A stretch of DNA of 64,000 nt from Thalassotalea_A litorea (GTDB lineage Bacteria; Pseudomonadota; Gammaproteobacteria; Enterobacterales; Alteromonadaceae). This document shows positions 1-8,388 of the stretch, piece by piece (position 1 is the first letter of the stretch; the number at the start of each line of letters is the position of its first letter). The position numbers and the translations under genes are program-made. The stretch is taken from the NCBI RefSeq assembly GCF_043642205.1, contig NZ_JBHZSG010000004.1, positions 62,001-126,000 of the forward strand. Direction: 5' to 3'. Below the pieces are notes generated by a model, which worked only from the letters and a program-made list of their open reading frames with translations, made no database searches and was not told where the DNA came from.

Positions 1-579
1 AATCATATCGCCCATAAATACCTGGATACCTTATTGGTTCTATCACCTTACCAGTACCCGATAAATCATTGGATAAGTGCCTTAAAATTTCAACGCCGTC
101 CTGATTATGGCGATTTGCTCGGGGTTCTTTTAGGCGAGTACCTACAGCAATTGTATGGACACGCTAGTGACCAGATAAGCGCTCAAAAACCGCCACGGCA
201 TGCCGGACAAAAAGCGCTACAGCCGGATATTCTGGTGCCGGTCCCCTTACATTGGCGCCGTTTAAAATCCCGACAATACAACCAGGCAAATTTGATTGCC
301 CAGCAAATAAGCAAACTCTGCAACATACCGCTGTCAAATACCTTACTCACGCGACAACAAGCCACAACCGCGCAAGTGGGTTTAGGCGGTGGTAAACGGA
401 GGAGGAATTTACGGGGTGCGTTTATGTTTAACCCGACGCATCCACTGCCTGAGCACGTCGCTATTATTGATGACGTGGTAACGACGGGCTCAACGGTCAA
501 TGAAATTGCACGCGTGTTAAAACGCCACGGGGTGAAAACGGTAAGTGTTTATTGTGTCGCCATCAGTTGCAATCTCTAG
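1..579 (+). CDS. gntX: ComF/GntX family phosphoribosyltransferase-like protein (5' truncated by window)
   Basis: The reading frame is open from the first base, so the N-terminal part, which carries the zinc-finger-like CxxC motifs in ComF/GntX proteins, lies outside the window. The visible 192 residues include the typical YQYP...LKF segment followed by the type I phosphoribosyltransferase PRPP-binding motif IIDDVVTTGST near the C-terminus. ComF proteins act in DNA uptake and E. coli GntX in gluconate/DNA utilisation; the biochemical reaction is not settled. In E. coli gntX lies directly before nfuA. Here nfuA follows too, but an opposite-strand peptidase gene separates them. An internal TTG at 34 is not the true start. 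Confidence 0.85.
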   Translation, partial: NHIAHKYLDTLLVLSPYQYPINHWISALKFQRRPDYGDLLGVLLGEYLQQLYGHASDQISAQKPPRHAGQKALQPDILVPVPLHWRRLKSRQYNQANLIAQQISKLCNIPLSNTLLTRQQATTAQVGLGGGKRRRNLRGAFMFNPTHPLPEHVAIIDDVVTTGSTVNEIARVLKRHGVKTVSVYCVAISCNL

Positions 580-631
580 CTGAGCTAGCTTGGTACAAAC
601 CTGATGGCGTTCACAATACGCAGAGTAACGA

Positions 632-3202
632 TTATGGCGTTACCCTAACGCTAAATGCTTTTGGAAAGAATATCGCATTGGCAACGATTTTCGCGGTACC
701 GTGCCAGTAACCTCGAAACACCAGATTTTCCGAGCTGGCAATAACCCGCCCTCTACCTACGTTATGCGCCGTGATCGCGGTATTTTCCGCAACTTTACCA
801 ACCATGGCATCATCACTGTAACCACTTAACAGCGGTTTTTCGGTAAACTGCGCCAGAGTCACGAACGGACGCGAGGCTTTTTCCATAATCACCGTAGAGT
901 TTTTAAAGATCGGTAGACGAGGGTTAAGGTAACCAAATGCCAGTGGGTGTGTAACGTCAATATCGGTGGCAAAAATGGTTCCGGCGATACGTTTTTTCGC
1001 CGCCAGCTGCTCTTTATCGGCATAGGTCAGATCATCGGTATTGAACAGTCGTTCCAACTCGGTGTCGCTGACAAAACTGCTTTGCAGAATATTCTTACTG
1101 GCAAGCCATTTACTGGCACGTTTCTGAGCATAAATGACACCGCCATTTTCAACCCAGGTTTTGAGTTTCTCAAGTGTAGCGTCACCGATTTTCTTATAAT
1201 TACCGTCGACCATAATCACATGGGTGTAGGCATTAAAATCGATTTTGCTTAATCGATAGTCATCGATAACCGAAACAGGCACGCCAAGCGTATCATCAAG
1301 ATAATACAGCATGTGACCCGCTTCATACTGGGATACCGAATGACCGCCGATCATCATAACCTTAACCGGTTGTAACGGCACCATGGATGAGCTGCCTAAA
1401 TCAATCCCTTTAAGACTTAAACCTGTGGTTAAAGACACAATATCAATATGATACTGCTGGTAAGTATCCATTAGTTTGTCGAACCAATCGGTACGATTTT
1501 GCAAACCTGACAAGATAACAATGCTGCCGGCAGAAAATTCTAGCTGCTGATTTTTACCGTCGCCCGCCAGGGTAAAATCTTTGGTCGCGACTTTGGCTTT
1601 GATCCCCTGGTTTAACAGGGTGTTTAGAAGTTTTGGCGCCAGATAATCATCCCAGGCAAAAACATATGCATAGGCATCTTCCTGTAATGGCATATTTTGC
1701 TCAGGCAAGGTTAATAAATCCGCGGTAAACGGTTCAGAATCAATATCCAAATCCCGGACGCGATTGATCTGTTTTACATCCAGGTTATATGCCAGCGGCA
1801 AAGTCCAGCCAGAAACATCATAAAAAGTATTATCTTTAAACTCTTTTACCTGCTCAAAAATCGTTTTGATCAAGCGATATTGAGGTTGTTCTAACGGCAC
1901 ATAATAACTACTACCCGGCCGATACTTGGTACCAGAGGATTCGTAGGTGTCCGTTAACGCATAACTTTGAATCTGGTGTTGCTCCAACAATCGCAGAAAG
2001 TCTTTCAAACGCTGACGGTCGGCGGGCTCATGCAAAAGATAGCCGGCAAAATTAGCATCAGAGGCCATTTCTACACTTTGGGCATAAAAATCGGTACGAA
2101 ACTGATGCAATTTCTTTTTGTTTTGCTGCGCCGCTTTTAACGTTGAAAACGAGGTTAATACATGATTTTTAATACCAAAACCAAACGTCAGCACGCCATT
2201 GACGGAGGTTGTCGCCATACCGCGAGAACTTGCCTGTTCAAATAGAATGCCTACAGCGCCATTGATATCGGGATAGGTTGAGCCTTTTCCGTAATAAAAA
2301 TCATCGAAATTCTCTCGGCTAAAATACAACCGATGATCCGCATCCAATGCTTCCCCGTGATAACGGGCAAAATCCTGGGTCAGCTCAATATTGGCTTTGG
2401 GCGTTAATGGATTGGTTCGGCTGGGAATGCCCGGCTGGAAAAAGTAGCTGCTGTCTTTGCCCATTTCATGGAAATCACCAAGAACATTGGGCTTAAATTG
2501 ATGGAAAAACTTAACCCGATTGCGGCTTTCGACCTGCGTTAACGGCAACCAATCCCGGTTCAAGTCAAACATAAAATGGTTGGTTCGGCCCGAAGGCCAT
2601 TGCAGTTGGTGCTCCCGATGCTCCGGATCGGTATTTAAGCTGCTACCTCGATTGGTGTTTACCCAGGTCACGAAGCGATCCATCCCATCCGGGTTCATAC
2701 TCGGTTCAATCAGGATAATAACATCATCTAACAGTTGTTTGATTTCGTCAGTTTGTGCGGCGGCAAGGTAATAGGCCGTTAACATGGAAGCATGGGAACC
2801 GGATATTTCATTACCATGAATCGAATAGCCTAACCAGACCACCACAGGGTCGTTGGCATTCTGATTTTTGCCGGCCTGGCGATTTTCCAGAATTTGCTCA
2901 AGATTGTTTAAATTTTTGGTACTGGAAATGGTGGCTAAGACCTGCTGGCGGTGCTCATTGGTGTAACCCATCGACAACAAACGCACCTGATTGCTGGCAT
3001 CAGCCAATTCTTTAAAATAGTGAACCAGTTGATCATGGCGTACATGACGATCGCCCACGTCAAAACCCAATACCGCTTTCGGTGTCGGAATTTTACTATG
3101 ATACGTTGTGGGTTCTTCAAAGTAATAGGACAAAGGCTCGGCGCATACTGGGGTTAACGCAAATAAACCTGTCAATGCCAGTGCTTTAAAAAATTGAACC
3201 AA
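632..3202 (-). CDS. Exported M14-family zinc carboxypeptidase-like metallopeptidase
   Basis: 856 residues. An N-terminal signal peptide (about residues 1-21, ending near VCAEP) points to export. The M14 zinc-carboxypeptidase domain follows: zinc ligands H129 and E132 in the HGNE motif, third zinc ligand H245 in DFHEMG, an NRDW motif near 214-217, and the likely general-base Glu at 322 in LFEQASS. The roughly 500-residue C-terminal part includes a region like glutamine-amidotransferase folds, as in large Alteromonadales M14 proteins. The likely role is trimming peptides outside the cytoplasm. The start is TTG at 3202, supported by an AAGGAG seven bases upstream. The gene lies antisense between gntX and nfuA. 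Substrate unknown. Confidence 0.85.
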   Translation of the reverse strand: MVQFFKALALTGLFALTPVCAEPLSYYFEEPTTYHSKIPTPKAVLGFDVGDRHVRHDQLVHYFKELADASNQVRLLSMGYTNEHRQQVLATISSTKNLNNLEQILENRQAGKNQNANDPVVVWLGYSIHGNEISGSHASMLTAYYLAAAQTDEIKQLLDDVIILIEPSMNPDGMDRFVTWVNTNRGSSLNTDPEHREHQLQWPSGRTNHFMFDLNRDWLPLTQVESRNRVKFFHQFKPNVLGDFHEMGKDSSYFFQPGIPSRTNPLTPKANIELTQDFARYHGEALDADHRLYFSRENFDDFYYGKGSTYPDINGAVGILFEQASSRGMATTSVNGVLTFGFGIKNHVLTSFSTLKAAQQNKKKLHQFRTDFYAQSVEMASDANFAGYLLHEPADRQRLKDFLRLLEQHQIQSYALTDTYESSGTKYRPGSSYYVPLEQPQYRLIKTIFEQVKEFKDNTFYDVSGWTLPLAYNLDVKQINRVRDLDIDSEPFTADLLTLPEQNMPLQEDAYAYVFAWDDYLAPKLLNTLLNQGIKAKVATKDFTLAGDGKNQQLEFSAGSIVILSGLQNRTDWFDKLMDTYQQYHIDIVSLTTGLSLKGIDLGSSSMVPLQPVKVMMIGGHSVSQYEAGHMLYYLDDTLGVPVSVIDDYRLSKIDFNAYTHVIMVDGNYKKIGDATLEKLKTWVENGGVIYAQKRASKWLASKNILQSSFVSDTELERLFNTDDLTYADKEQLAAKKRIAGTIFATDIDVTHPLAFGYLNPRLPIFKNSTVIMEKASRPFVTLAQFTEKPLLSGYSDDAMVGKVAENTAITAHNVGRGRVIASSENLVFRGYWHGTAKIVANAIFFPKAFSVRVTP

Positions 3203-3631
3203 TTGGAGTCTCCTTGGGCCCGAAAGCCACTATTATTATTTTTGACTTAGCCGGAAAAATGTTTCCAGGTTAAGTGTTTACGGGGGACTGCTTAGATGTC
3301 GCAATTTGCAGCGCGACAACGCAATAATTATCTAAAACAAAAGATTACCACAAAACTTCTGGCAATTCGTATAGTCATCAAACATTGAGAAAAAAATTCA
3401 ATCACCGCCAACATGCCTACTGATGCTAAAAACCTCACATATTTGTATCAGAATCGGCAGATGATGCCTTAAAAAGCGAACAGAACTAGCCCTCAGCCCT
3501 TGAGAATAGTATGATAGTCCCCATACTTGAGTTAATTAGTCAGGTATAGGGGGTTCAGCCTTTTATGTTGTTTGTGTACAGCACCCAATGAAGCCTTCCC
3601 TATACACAATCAGGCGCGAGAGAAGCTAACT
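3203..3631. other. Divergent intergenic region between the M14 peptidase and nfuA
   Basis: About 430 bases between two divergent genes with no credible ORF. It must hold both promoters. The only element I can name is the IscR-type palindrome at 3523-3547; the rest is AT-rich sequence without recognisable repeats. Confidence 0.6.
3523..3547 (+). promoter_or_regulatory. Probable IscR type 1 operator upstream of nfuA
   Basis: A 25-base imperfect palindrome reads ATACTTGAG, then TTAATTA, then GTCAGGTAT. This matches the E. coli IscR type 1 site pattern as I remember it (ATA-TTGA...A/T-rich centre...GTCA-GTAT). It sits 85 bases before the nfuA start codon. Repression by holo-IscR when Fe-S supply is sufficient is inferred, as for other Fe-S biogenesis genes. 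The iscR gene is not in this window. Confidence 0.65.
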
Positions 3632-4210
3632 ATGATCCAAATTTCCGATACGGCACAAGAGCATTTTGCAAAACTTTTATCACAACAAGCCGAAGGCACG
3701 TGTATTCGCGTATTTGTGGTAAATCCAGGCACTGCCCAGGCAGAGTGTGGTGTGTCTTACTGCCCGGCCGAAGCCATTGAGCCGGACGATATCCGTATTG
3801 AATACAAAGGTTTTTCAGCTTTAGTCGATAAAGACAGCGAAAAGTTCCTGGTTGAAGCAGAGATTGATTTTGTCTCCGATCAAATGGGCTCACAGCTAAC
3901 ATTGAAAGCACCAAACGCGAAACTTCGTAAAGTGGACAGTGATGCTCCTTTGTTTGAACGCGTAAATTACTTCCTGCAAGCCGAAGTAAATCCTCAACTA
4001 GCCGGTCATGGCGGCGAGTGTTCGTTAATGGAAATTACTGACGATGGTTATGCAATCCTACAATTCGGTGGCGGCTGTAATGGTTGTAGTCAGGTGGATT
4101 TCACCTTGAAAGAAGGTATTGAGAAGCAATTACTTGAAGCGATGGGTGACGAGCTGAAAGGTGTGAAAGATATGACTGAACACCAACGCGGTGAGCATAG
4201 CTACTACTAA
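3632..4210 (+). CDS. nfuA: Fe-S biogenesis protein NfuA
   Basis: 192 residues, the usual NfuA length. The N-terminal half is a degenerate A-type scaffold domain (about 1-95) and the C-terminal half is the Nfu domain, with the cluster-binding CxxC in GGGCNGCSQVDFTL near residues 149-152. NfuA carries [4Fe-4S] clusters to target apoproteins and supports cells under oxidative stress or iron limitation. The longer frame opening at 3572 is rejected because homology begins at MIQISD and a GAGAGAAG ribosome-binding sequence precedes ATG 3632. An IscR-like palindrome lies upstream and a rho-independent terminator follows, so it is probably monocistronic. Confidence 0.95.
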   Translation: MIQISDTAQEHFAKLLSQQAEGTCIRVFVVNPGTAQAECGVSYCPAEAIEPDDIRIEYKGFSALVDKDSEKFLVEAEIDFVSDQMGSQLTLKAPNAKLRKVDSDAPLFERVNYFLQAEVNPQLAGHGGECSLMEITDDGYAILQFGGGCNGCSQVDFTLKEGIEKQLLEAMGDELKGVKDMTEHQRGEHSYY

Positions 4211-4310
4211 GGTGGAATGTCTTAGAGTTGGAAGGTGGAAGGTGAAAGTGGTGAGTTGAAAGTAGAAAGTTTCAGCTAAACGCTGTGCTTACCACTTGTA
4301 ACAGTTTCTA

Positions 4311-4334
4311 AAGGCGACATAGGTCGCCTTTTTT
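4311..4334 (+). terminator. Rho-independent terminator of nfuA
   Basis: A perfect 8-bp stem, AAGGCGAC and GTCGCCTT, closes over the loop ATAG and runs into a T-rich tract about 100 bases after the nfuA stop. Confidence 0.85.
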
Positions 4335-4360
4335 GTGCCTGTTCAAAAACCAACACAACC

Positions 4361-4798
4361 GTCATTCCGGACTCCGATCCGGGATCTAAAAACGAGATAC
4401 CGGCCTTCGCCGGTATGACGACTCGAGAGGACACAAACTCGCGTCATTCCGGACCCCAATCCGGGATCTAAAAAACAAGATACCGGCATTCGCCGGTATG
4501 ACGACTTGAGAGGACGCAAGCTCGCCTCATTCCGGACCCCGATCCGGGATCTAAGAACAAGATACCGGCCTTCGCCGGTATGACGATTTGGGATAACACA
4601 AACTCGCGTCATTCCGGACTCCGATCCGGAATCTAAAAACGAGATACCGGCCTGCGCCGGTATGACGATTTGGGTGGACACAAACTCGCGTCATTCCGGA
4701 CTCCGATCCGGAATCTAAGAACCAGATACCGGCCTTCGCCGGTATGACGACTTGGGAGGACGCAGACTTGCGTCATTCCGGACCCCGATCCGGAATCT
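4361..4798. repeat. Left part of an 82-bp double-hairpin palindromic tandem repeat (units 1-5 and first half of unit 6)
   Basis: Units start at 4361, 4443, 4526, 4608, 4690 and 4772, a spacing of 82-83 bases. Each unit has hairpin I (ATTCCGGA / TCCGGAAT arms), an 8-base A-rich linker, hairpin II (ATACCGGC / GCCGGTAT arms with loop CTTC), outer arms CGTCAT and ATGACG that also pair, and then about 22 bases of conserved spacer (like GAGGACGCAAACTCG). Because the spacers are also conserved this is not a CRISPR array. Short repeats of this kind, which translate as VIPAQAGI-like peptides, occur in many proteobacteria. Unit 6 stops after GGAATCT at 4798, where the nuclease gene begins. Confidence 0.95.
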
Positions 4799-4839
4799 CT
4801 AGCTAAACTCATAAAACCAATGTTGAAAAGGACTTCACC

Positions 4840-5127
4840 ATGAAACAGCCGGCCGTATACATACTCACCAATATGAAGAACTCTGTGTTGTATCTCGGAG
4901 TAACCAGTAATTTACCGCAACGCATCTATCAGCATAGAGAGAAACTCGTAGAGGGCTTTAGCGCGAGATACAACCTCACGAAACTGGTCTATTTTGAGCT
5001 CTACGACGATCTAGAAAACGCGATAACTCGTGAGAAGAGAATGAAGGAATGGCATCGCCAATGGAAGGTTAATCTGATTGAAAAAAGCAATCCGAATTGG
5101 CGAGATTTGTATCCGGAGATACTATAG
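4840..5127 (+). CDS. GIY-YIG nuclease family protein embedded in the palindromic repeat array
   Basis: 95 residues, essentially one GIY-YIG domain (UPF0213/YhbQ-like size). The VYI of residues 6-8 and the YLG of 18-20 correspond to the GIY and YIG motifs. Further family residues are R28 and H32 in QRIYQHR and the metal-binding Glu E65 in REKRMKEW. An AAAGGAC ribosome-binding sequence precedes the ATG. The family cleaves DNA using the YIG tyrosine, Arg and Glu, and all three are present. The gene replaces the A-rich linker of repeat unit 6: hairpin I ends at 4798, and the TAG stop at 5125-5127 shares its last base with the start of hairpin II. The insertion is 320 bases relative to an intact unit. 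A role in excising, copying or spreading the repeat is inference; no function is proven. Confidence 0.9.
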   Translation: MKQPAVYILTNMKNSVLYLGVTSNLPQRIYQHREKLVEGFSARYNLTKLVYFELYDDLENAITREKRMKEWHRQWKVNLIEKSNPNWRDLYPEIL

Positions 5128-5722
5128 ATACCGGCCTTCGCCGGTATGACGATTGGGGAGGACGCAAACTCGCGTCATTCCAGACTTCGACCCGGAATCT
5201 AAAAACAAGATACCGGCCTTCGCCGGTATGACGATTTGGGTGGACGCAAGCTCACGTCATTCCGGACTCCGATCCGGGATCTAAAAACCAGATACCGGCC
5301 TTCGCCGGTATGACGATTTGGGTGGACGCAAGCTCACGTCATTCCGGACCCCAATCCGGAATCTAAAAACAAGATACCGGCCTTCGCCGATATGACGATT
5401 TGGGAGGACGCAGACTTGCGTCATTCCGGACCCCGATCCGGAACCTAAAAACAAGATACCTGCCTTCGCCGCTATGACGACTTGAGAGGACGCAAGCTCG
5501 CGTCATTCCGGGCCTCGATCCGGAATCTAAAAACGAGATACCGGCCTGCGCCGGTATGACGATTTGGGTGGACACAAACTCGCGTCATTCCGGACTCCGA
5601 TCCGGAATCTAAACCGGAATCTAAGAACCAGATACCGGCCTTCGCCGTTATGACGACTTGGGATAACACAAACTCGCGTCATTCCGGACTTCGATCCGGA
5701 ATCTAAGAACAAGATACCGGCC
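5127..5722. repeat. Right part of the 82-bp double-hairpin tandem repeat (second half of unit 6 and units 7-13)
   Basis: After hairpin II of the split unit (from 5127), units begin at 5174, 5256, 5338, 5420, 5502, 5584 and 5678. The period is exactly 82 except across unit 12, where the segment CCGGAATCTAAA is duplicated (12 extra bases). Unit 13 loses the motif after GATACCGGCC at about 5720, which marks the right boundary. Base differences cluster in hairpin I loops (ACTCCG / ACCCCG / ACTTCG) and in the spacers. That pattern fits tandem amplification with some drift. ORFs called here on the minus strand are translations of the repeat. Confidence 0.95.
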
Positions 5723-5832
5723 GTCCATGGTCATACCCCTAAACCTGACAGCGGGAAGGTTTTGTCAGCTGCCGGCAGTCTTACCGAATCACCGACCAAC
5801 AAAAGGCGATTCTTCGTCGACTTCCGCCCCCT

Positions 5833-7482
5833 TTAGTCGCCGCCCAGCGACAGGCGATTAAACACCATATCCCGATATGCATGATTATCGCGAATCTTGT
5901 CGCTAAACGGACGCAGGGTAAATCCGCTGACCTGTTGCTCGGCATCGACAATAAACTCAATAAAAGCCGGAGAGGCGGCATTGGAGTCGTCAAAATGGAT
6001 AACGAAAGTGTGTTGATCAAACGGCGTTAGTTTACCTTTTAGGTTCCGCATTTTTTCAAACTCTATGCTAAGCTCGGACTGCTTGGTATCGTTTGCGGCT
6101 GATTTCGCCTCAGTGATATTTACGCCGCCGTACCAGATATCGGCAAAGGCGCCGGTATAGGCATTTTCTTCAAGGATTACCGTATTCGAGCCTTGTGGTA
6201 TCGATAACTTTGCCAGATAACGTTGCTCTGCTTGTTGCTGATATTGATAAAAGTCTGCAATCCAATCGGTAGTATCTTTCGGATTTAAATAAGCGCTGAG
6301 AATTTCCTGCATCATCGCTCCACGGAGCGAACCATTGGAGCCATTGTTTAAGATAATAACGCCCAGTTCTTGTTCGGGAACCAAGGCCAGATACGCCTGC
6401 ATACCCGATAACGTGCCGGTGTGGGAGATCACCTCTTCACCATACATATCATTTTTCCGCCAACCCAAGGCATAGGTTTTGAAATTGCTCTGATTGCGCT
6501 CAGCTTCCCGTTTCGACATCGAAAGAATCGTCTGAGAACGCCACATTTGCGCTAACTCTTTTTTCGAGAAAATAGCCTCACCTGCCGCGGTTTTTCCATC
6601 GTTGAGCAGAAGCTTTATCCATTCAGCCATGCCTGAGACATTACATACCAAACCACCGGCGGCCGCGGATACCGTCGCTCGCCCCTTTATCGCATTGCGA
6701 TCGATGGCGTATAAATCTCCGGCAACATCGCCATGGGGGCGAGCAATATTATCCATGGCCGACAAAGGCATATCGCCTGCAAAACAGTTCATACCCAAAG
6801 GTGCAAAGATGCGCTGTTCAACAAAGTCTTCATAGGTGTGCCCAGAGATTCGCTCAATAATCTCTCCGGCAGTGATATAGAACACATTACTGTATGCATA
6901 TTGACTGCGAAAACCGTATTTTGGGGTTAGAAACCTTAGGCTTTGAATCACTTCCTGGCGGCTAAAACCACTAGGTTCGGGCCAAAGCATACTATCACCA
7001 GCACCACTAACCAGACCGCTGCGGTGGATCAATAGATCCTTAATGGTGAACTCGTTGGTAACCCATGTCTCTTGCATTTTAAATTCAGGAATAATCTCAA
7101 TTACCTTGTCGTCCCAGGTTATTTTCCCTTCATCAACCAAAATCGCCAGTGCTGCTGCCGTAAACGCTTTCGACGTCGATGCCAGTCGAAACAATGTATC
7201 CTCATCCACCCTTGCCGAACTCTCAAAATCCCGCAAGCCATAACCTTGTATATGGTCAATTTCACCACGATGGACAATCCCAATCGCCATTCCGGGTCCT
7301 GAAAAGGTCTCTATTGCCTGCTCAGCAAGCTGATTTAATTCCTTGGCTTCGATTGCCAGATAGGGCGAAGGGGTATCCGATGCCGATTGTGAAACACAGC
7401 CACTGACAGTTAATACGCATACAATGACAACCATAGCGGCGTTTGCAAATTTTTGATGGAGAAGCTTATTGAGCAAATTCAT
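5833..7482 (-). CDS. Beta-lactamase-family (class C-like) serine hydrolase, predicted lipoprotein
   Basis: 549 residues from ATG 7482. The longer upstream frame adds 23 residues with no signal character. The N-terminus is a lipoprotein signal peptide with lipobox VSGC (C29). The penicillin-binding/beta-lactamase domain has the STSK motif (S102-K105), Y197-S-N199 and H354-T-G356 in place of KTG, as in esterase/peptidase members. The last 130 residues or so look like the DUF3471-type beta domain found in many of these proteins. It probably hydrolyses peptides or esters in the periplasm rather than conferring antibiotic resistance; the substrate is unknown. No operon partner is visible. Its 3' end lies about 110 bases from the repeat array. 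Confidence 0.85.
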   Translation of the reverse strand: MNLLNKLLHQKFANAAMVVIVCVLTVSGCVSQSASDTPSPYLAIEAKELNQLAEQAIETFSGPGMAIGIVHRGEIDHIQGYGLRDFESSARVDEDTLFRLASTSKAFTAAALAILVDEGKITWDDKVIEIIPEFKMQETWVTNEFTIKDLLIHRSGLVSGAGDSMLWPEPSGFSRQEVIQSLRFLTPKYGFRSQYAYSNVFYITAGEIIERISGHTYEDFVEQRIFAPLGMNCFAGDMPLSAMDNIARPHGDVAGDLYAIDRNAIKGRATVSAAAGGLVCNVSGMAEWIKLLLNDGKTAAGEAIFSKKELAQMWRSQTILSMSKREAERNQSNFKTYALGWRKNDMYGEEVISHTGTLSGMQAYLALVPEQELGVIILNNGSNGSLRGAMMQEILSAYLNPKDTTDWIADFYQYQQQAEQRYLAKLSIPQGSNTVILEENAYTGAFADIWYGGVNITEAKSAANDTKQSELSIEFEKMRNLKGKLTPFDQHTFVIHFDDSNAASPAFIEFIVDAEQQVSGFTLRPFSDKIRDNHAYRDMVFNRLSLGGD

Positions 7483-7957
7483 AACTTGAGCCTGACATTT
7501 AACCGATAACGTATCATGCATGAACCATATTGGATATTCCATACAGAACACTTAAAAGGGAATAACAAATTCTTAAATAACCGCTTTATTATCAACATTA
7601 CGACTTCGATATCCGATAAATCCATTCCCGCCTTGCATCACAACGAATTGCCAACAATACTCAGTAGTTATGACGATGCTAAAGGTATTCTTTGCCTTAA
7701 TGGCGTCGCCCAAAAGCAAGGTTGCTGTCACTATCTCAGATGTTTTTGACACCCGGTCAGGAGACTTATACCAATGACGATAAGCAGTGAGCTATGCATT
7801 GAATTGGCTTGAGCTTTCCTGAATAGCAGCGCCTGCATCAACGCTCGGCTGGCATTCTGAATGGTTCGCACTCCTATCGAAATTGGTGATATTGGTTTTC
7901 TAAGCTGAGTGCCCACCTCAGACTTACGAACATGTCACTGTGGGTTGGAGAGAGATA
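7483..7957. other. 475-base intergenic region
   Basis: No credible gene. Short open frames here lack ribosome-binding sites and recognisable protein character. It contains a possible small inverted-repeat element at 7766-7891 and must contain the divergent promoters of the flanking genes. Confidence 0.5.
7766..7891. repeat. Possible MITE-like element with imperfect terminal inverted repeats
   Basis: The left end, TTATACCAATGACGATAAG, is roughly the reverse complement of the right end, CTATCGAAATTGGTGATA, with about four mismatches or gaps over 18 bases. The 126-base interior has no gene. The left end matches the TTATACCAAT motif seen in several other intergenic regions of the window. The evidence is weak, since no second full copy is present. 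Confidence 0.3.
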
Positions 7958-8380
7958 ATGGCTGAAGAGCAAGAAGTCTGGCGAGGCACGCCTTCGCAAG
8001 TCATCAATATGGGTTCGTATATTCTGTTGGGACTATTTTTCTGGTTAGTGATCCCCCTGTTTATCATGCTCTGGAAGTGGTTGCAGGTTAAAAATATGAA
8101 GTATGAGCTCACCACTCAACGATTGCGCACCCATCATGGGGTTTTCAATAAAGAGATAGACGAGTTAGAACTCTATCGGATTCGCGATTATCGCCTTGAT
8201 CAGCCATTCTTTTTGCGTATGTTCTCGAAAAGTAATATTGAAATGGCTACCTCAGATCGCACCCATCCGAAAGTAACCATTCGCGCCATTGATGATGCGG
8301 AAGAGATCCGCGAGAAACTCCGTACGTATGTTGAAGAATGTCGCACCCGCAAAGGTGTACGTGAATTTGATGTGGATTGA
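7958..8380 (+). CDS. Bacterial PH-domain (bPH2) membrane protein
   Basis: 140 residues from ATG 7958, preceded by GGAGAGAG; a GTG at 7940 is less likely. A hydrophobic segment at about residues 18-42 is followed by a YELTTQRLRTHHGVF...ELELYRIRDYRL motif typical of bPH2/YdbS-like domains. Proteins of this family sit in the inner membrane with the PH-like domain facing the cytoplasm; their biochemical role is poorly defined. Eight bases separate it from the next small membrane-protein gene, so the two are probably co-transcribed. It is shorter than the ydbS-like protein elsewhere in the window and has a single domain. Confidence 0.8.
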   Translation: MAEEQEVWRGTPSQVINMGSYILLGLFFWLVIPLFIMLWKWLQVKNMKYELTTQRLRTHHGVFNKEIDELELYRIRDYRLDQPFFLRMFSKSNIEMATSDRTHPKVTIRAIDDAEEIREKLRTYVEECRTRKGVREFDVD

Positions 8381-8388
8381 GGTGACGC

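Noticed and set aside
4343..5712. Minus-strand ORFs (about 60-112 codons) such as 4343-4681, 5363-5575 and 5472-5712 inside the repeat array
   Set aside because: They are translations of the 82-bp repeat (VIPAQAGI-like peptides). The period is not a multiple of three, and there are no ribosome-binding sites or protein-like composition.
4361..5722. CRISPR array
   Set aside because: The spacers between palindromes are conserved rather than unique, the unit is 82 bp, and no cas genes are present.
7516..7916. Short ORFs on either strand of the 475-base gap, one with a lipoprotein-like SLLTGC end
   Set aside because: The apparent lipobox is at the C-terminal end of the frame, not behind an N-terminal charged region, and no ribosome-binding site exists.
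8321..8335. CCGTACGTATG sequence similar to the MalR-like operator
   Set aside because: It lies inside the PH-domain coding sequence and lacks the outer TGCA arms.
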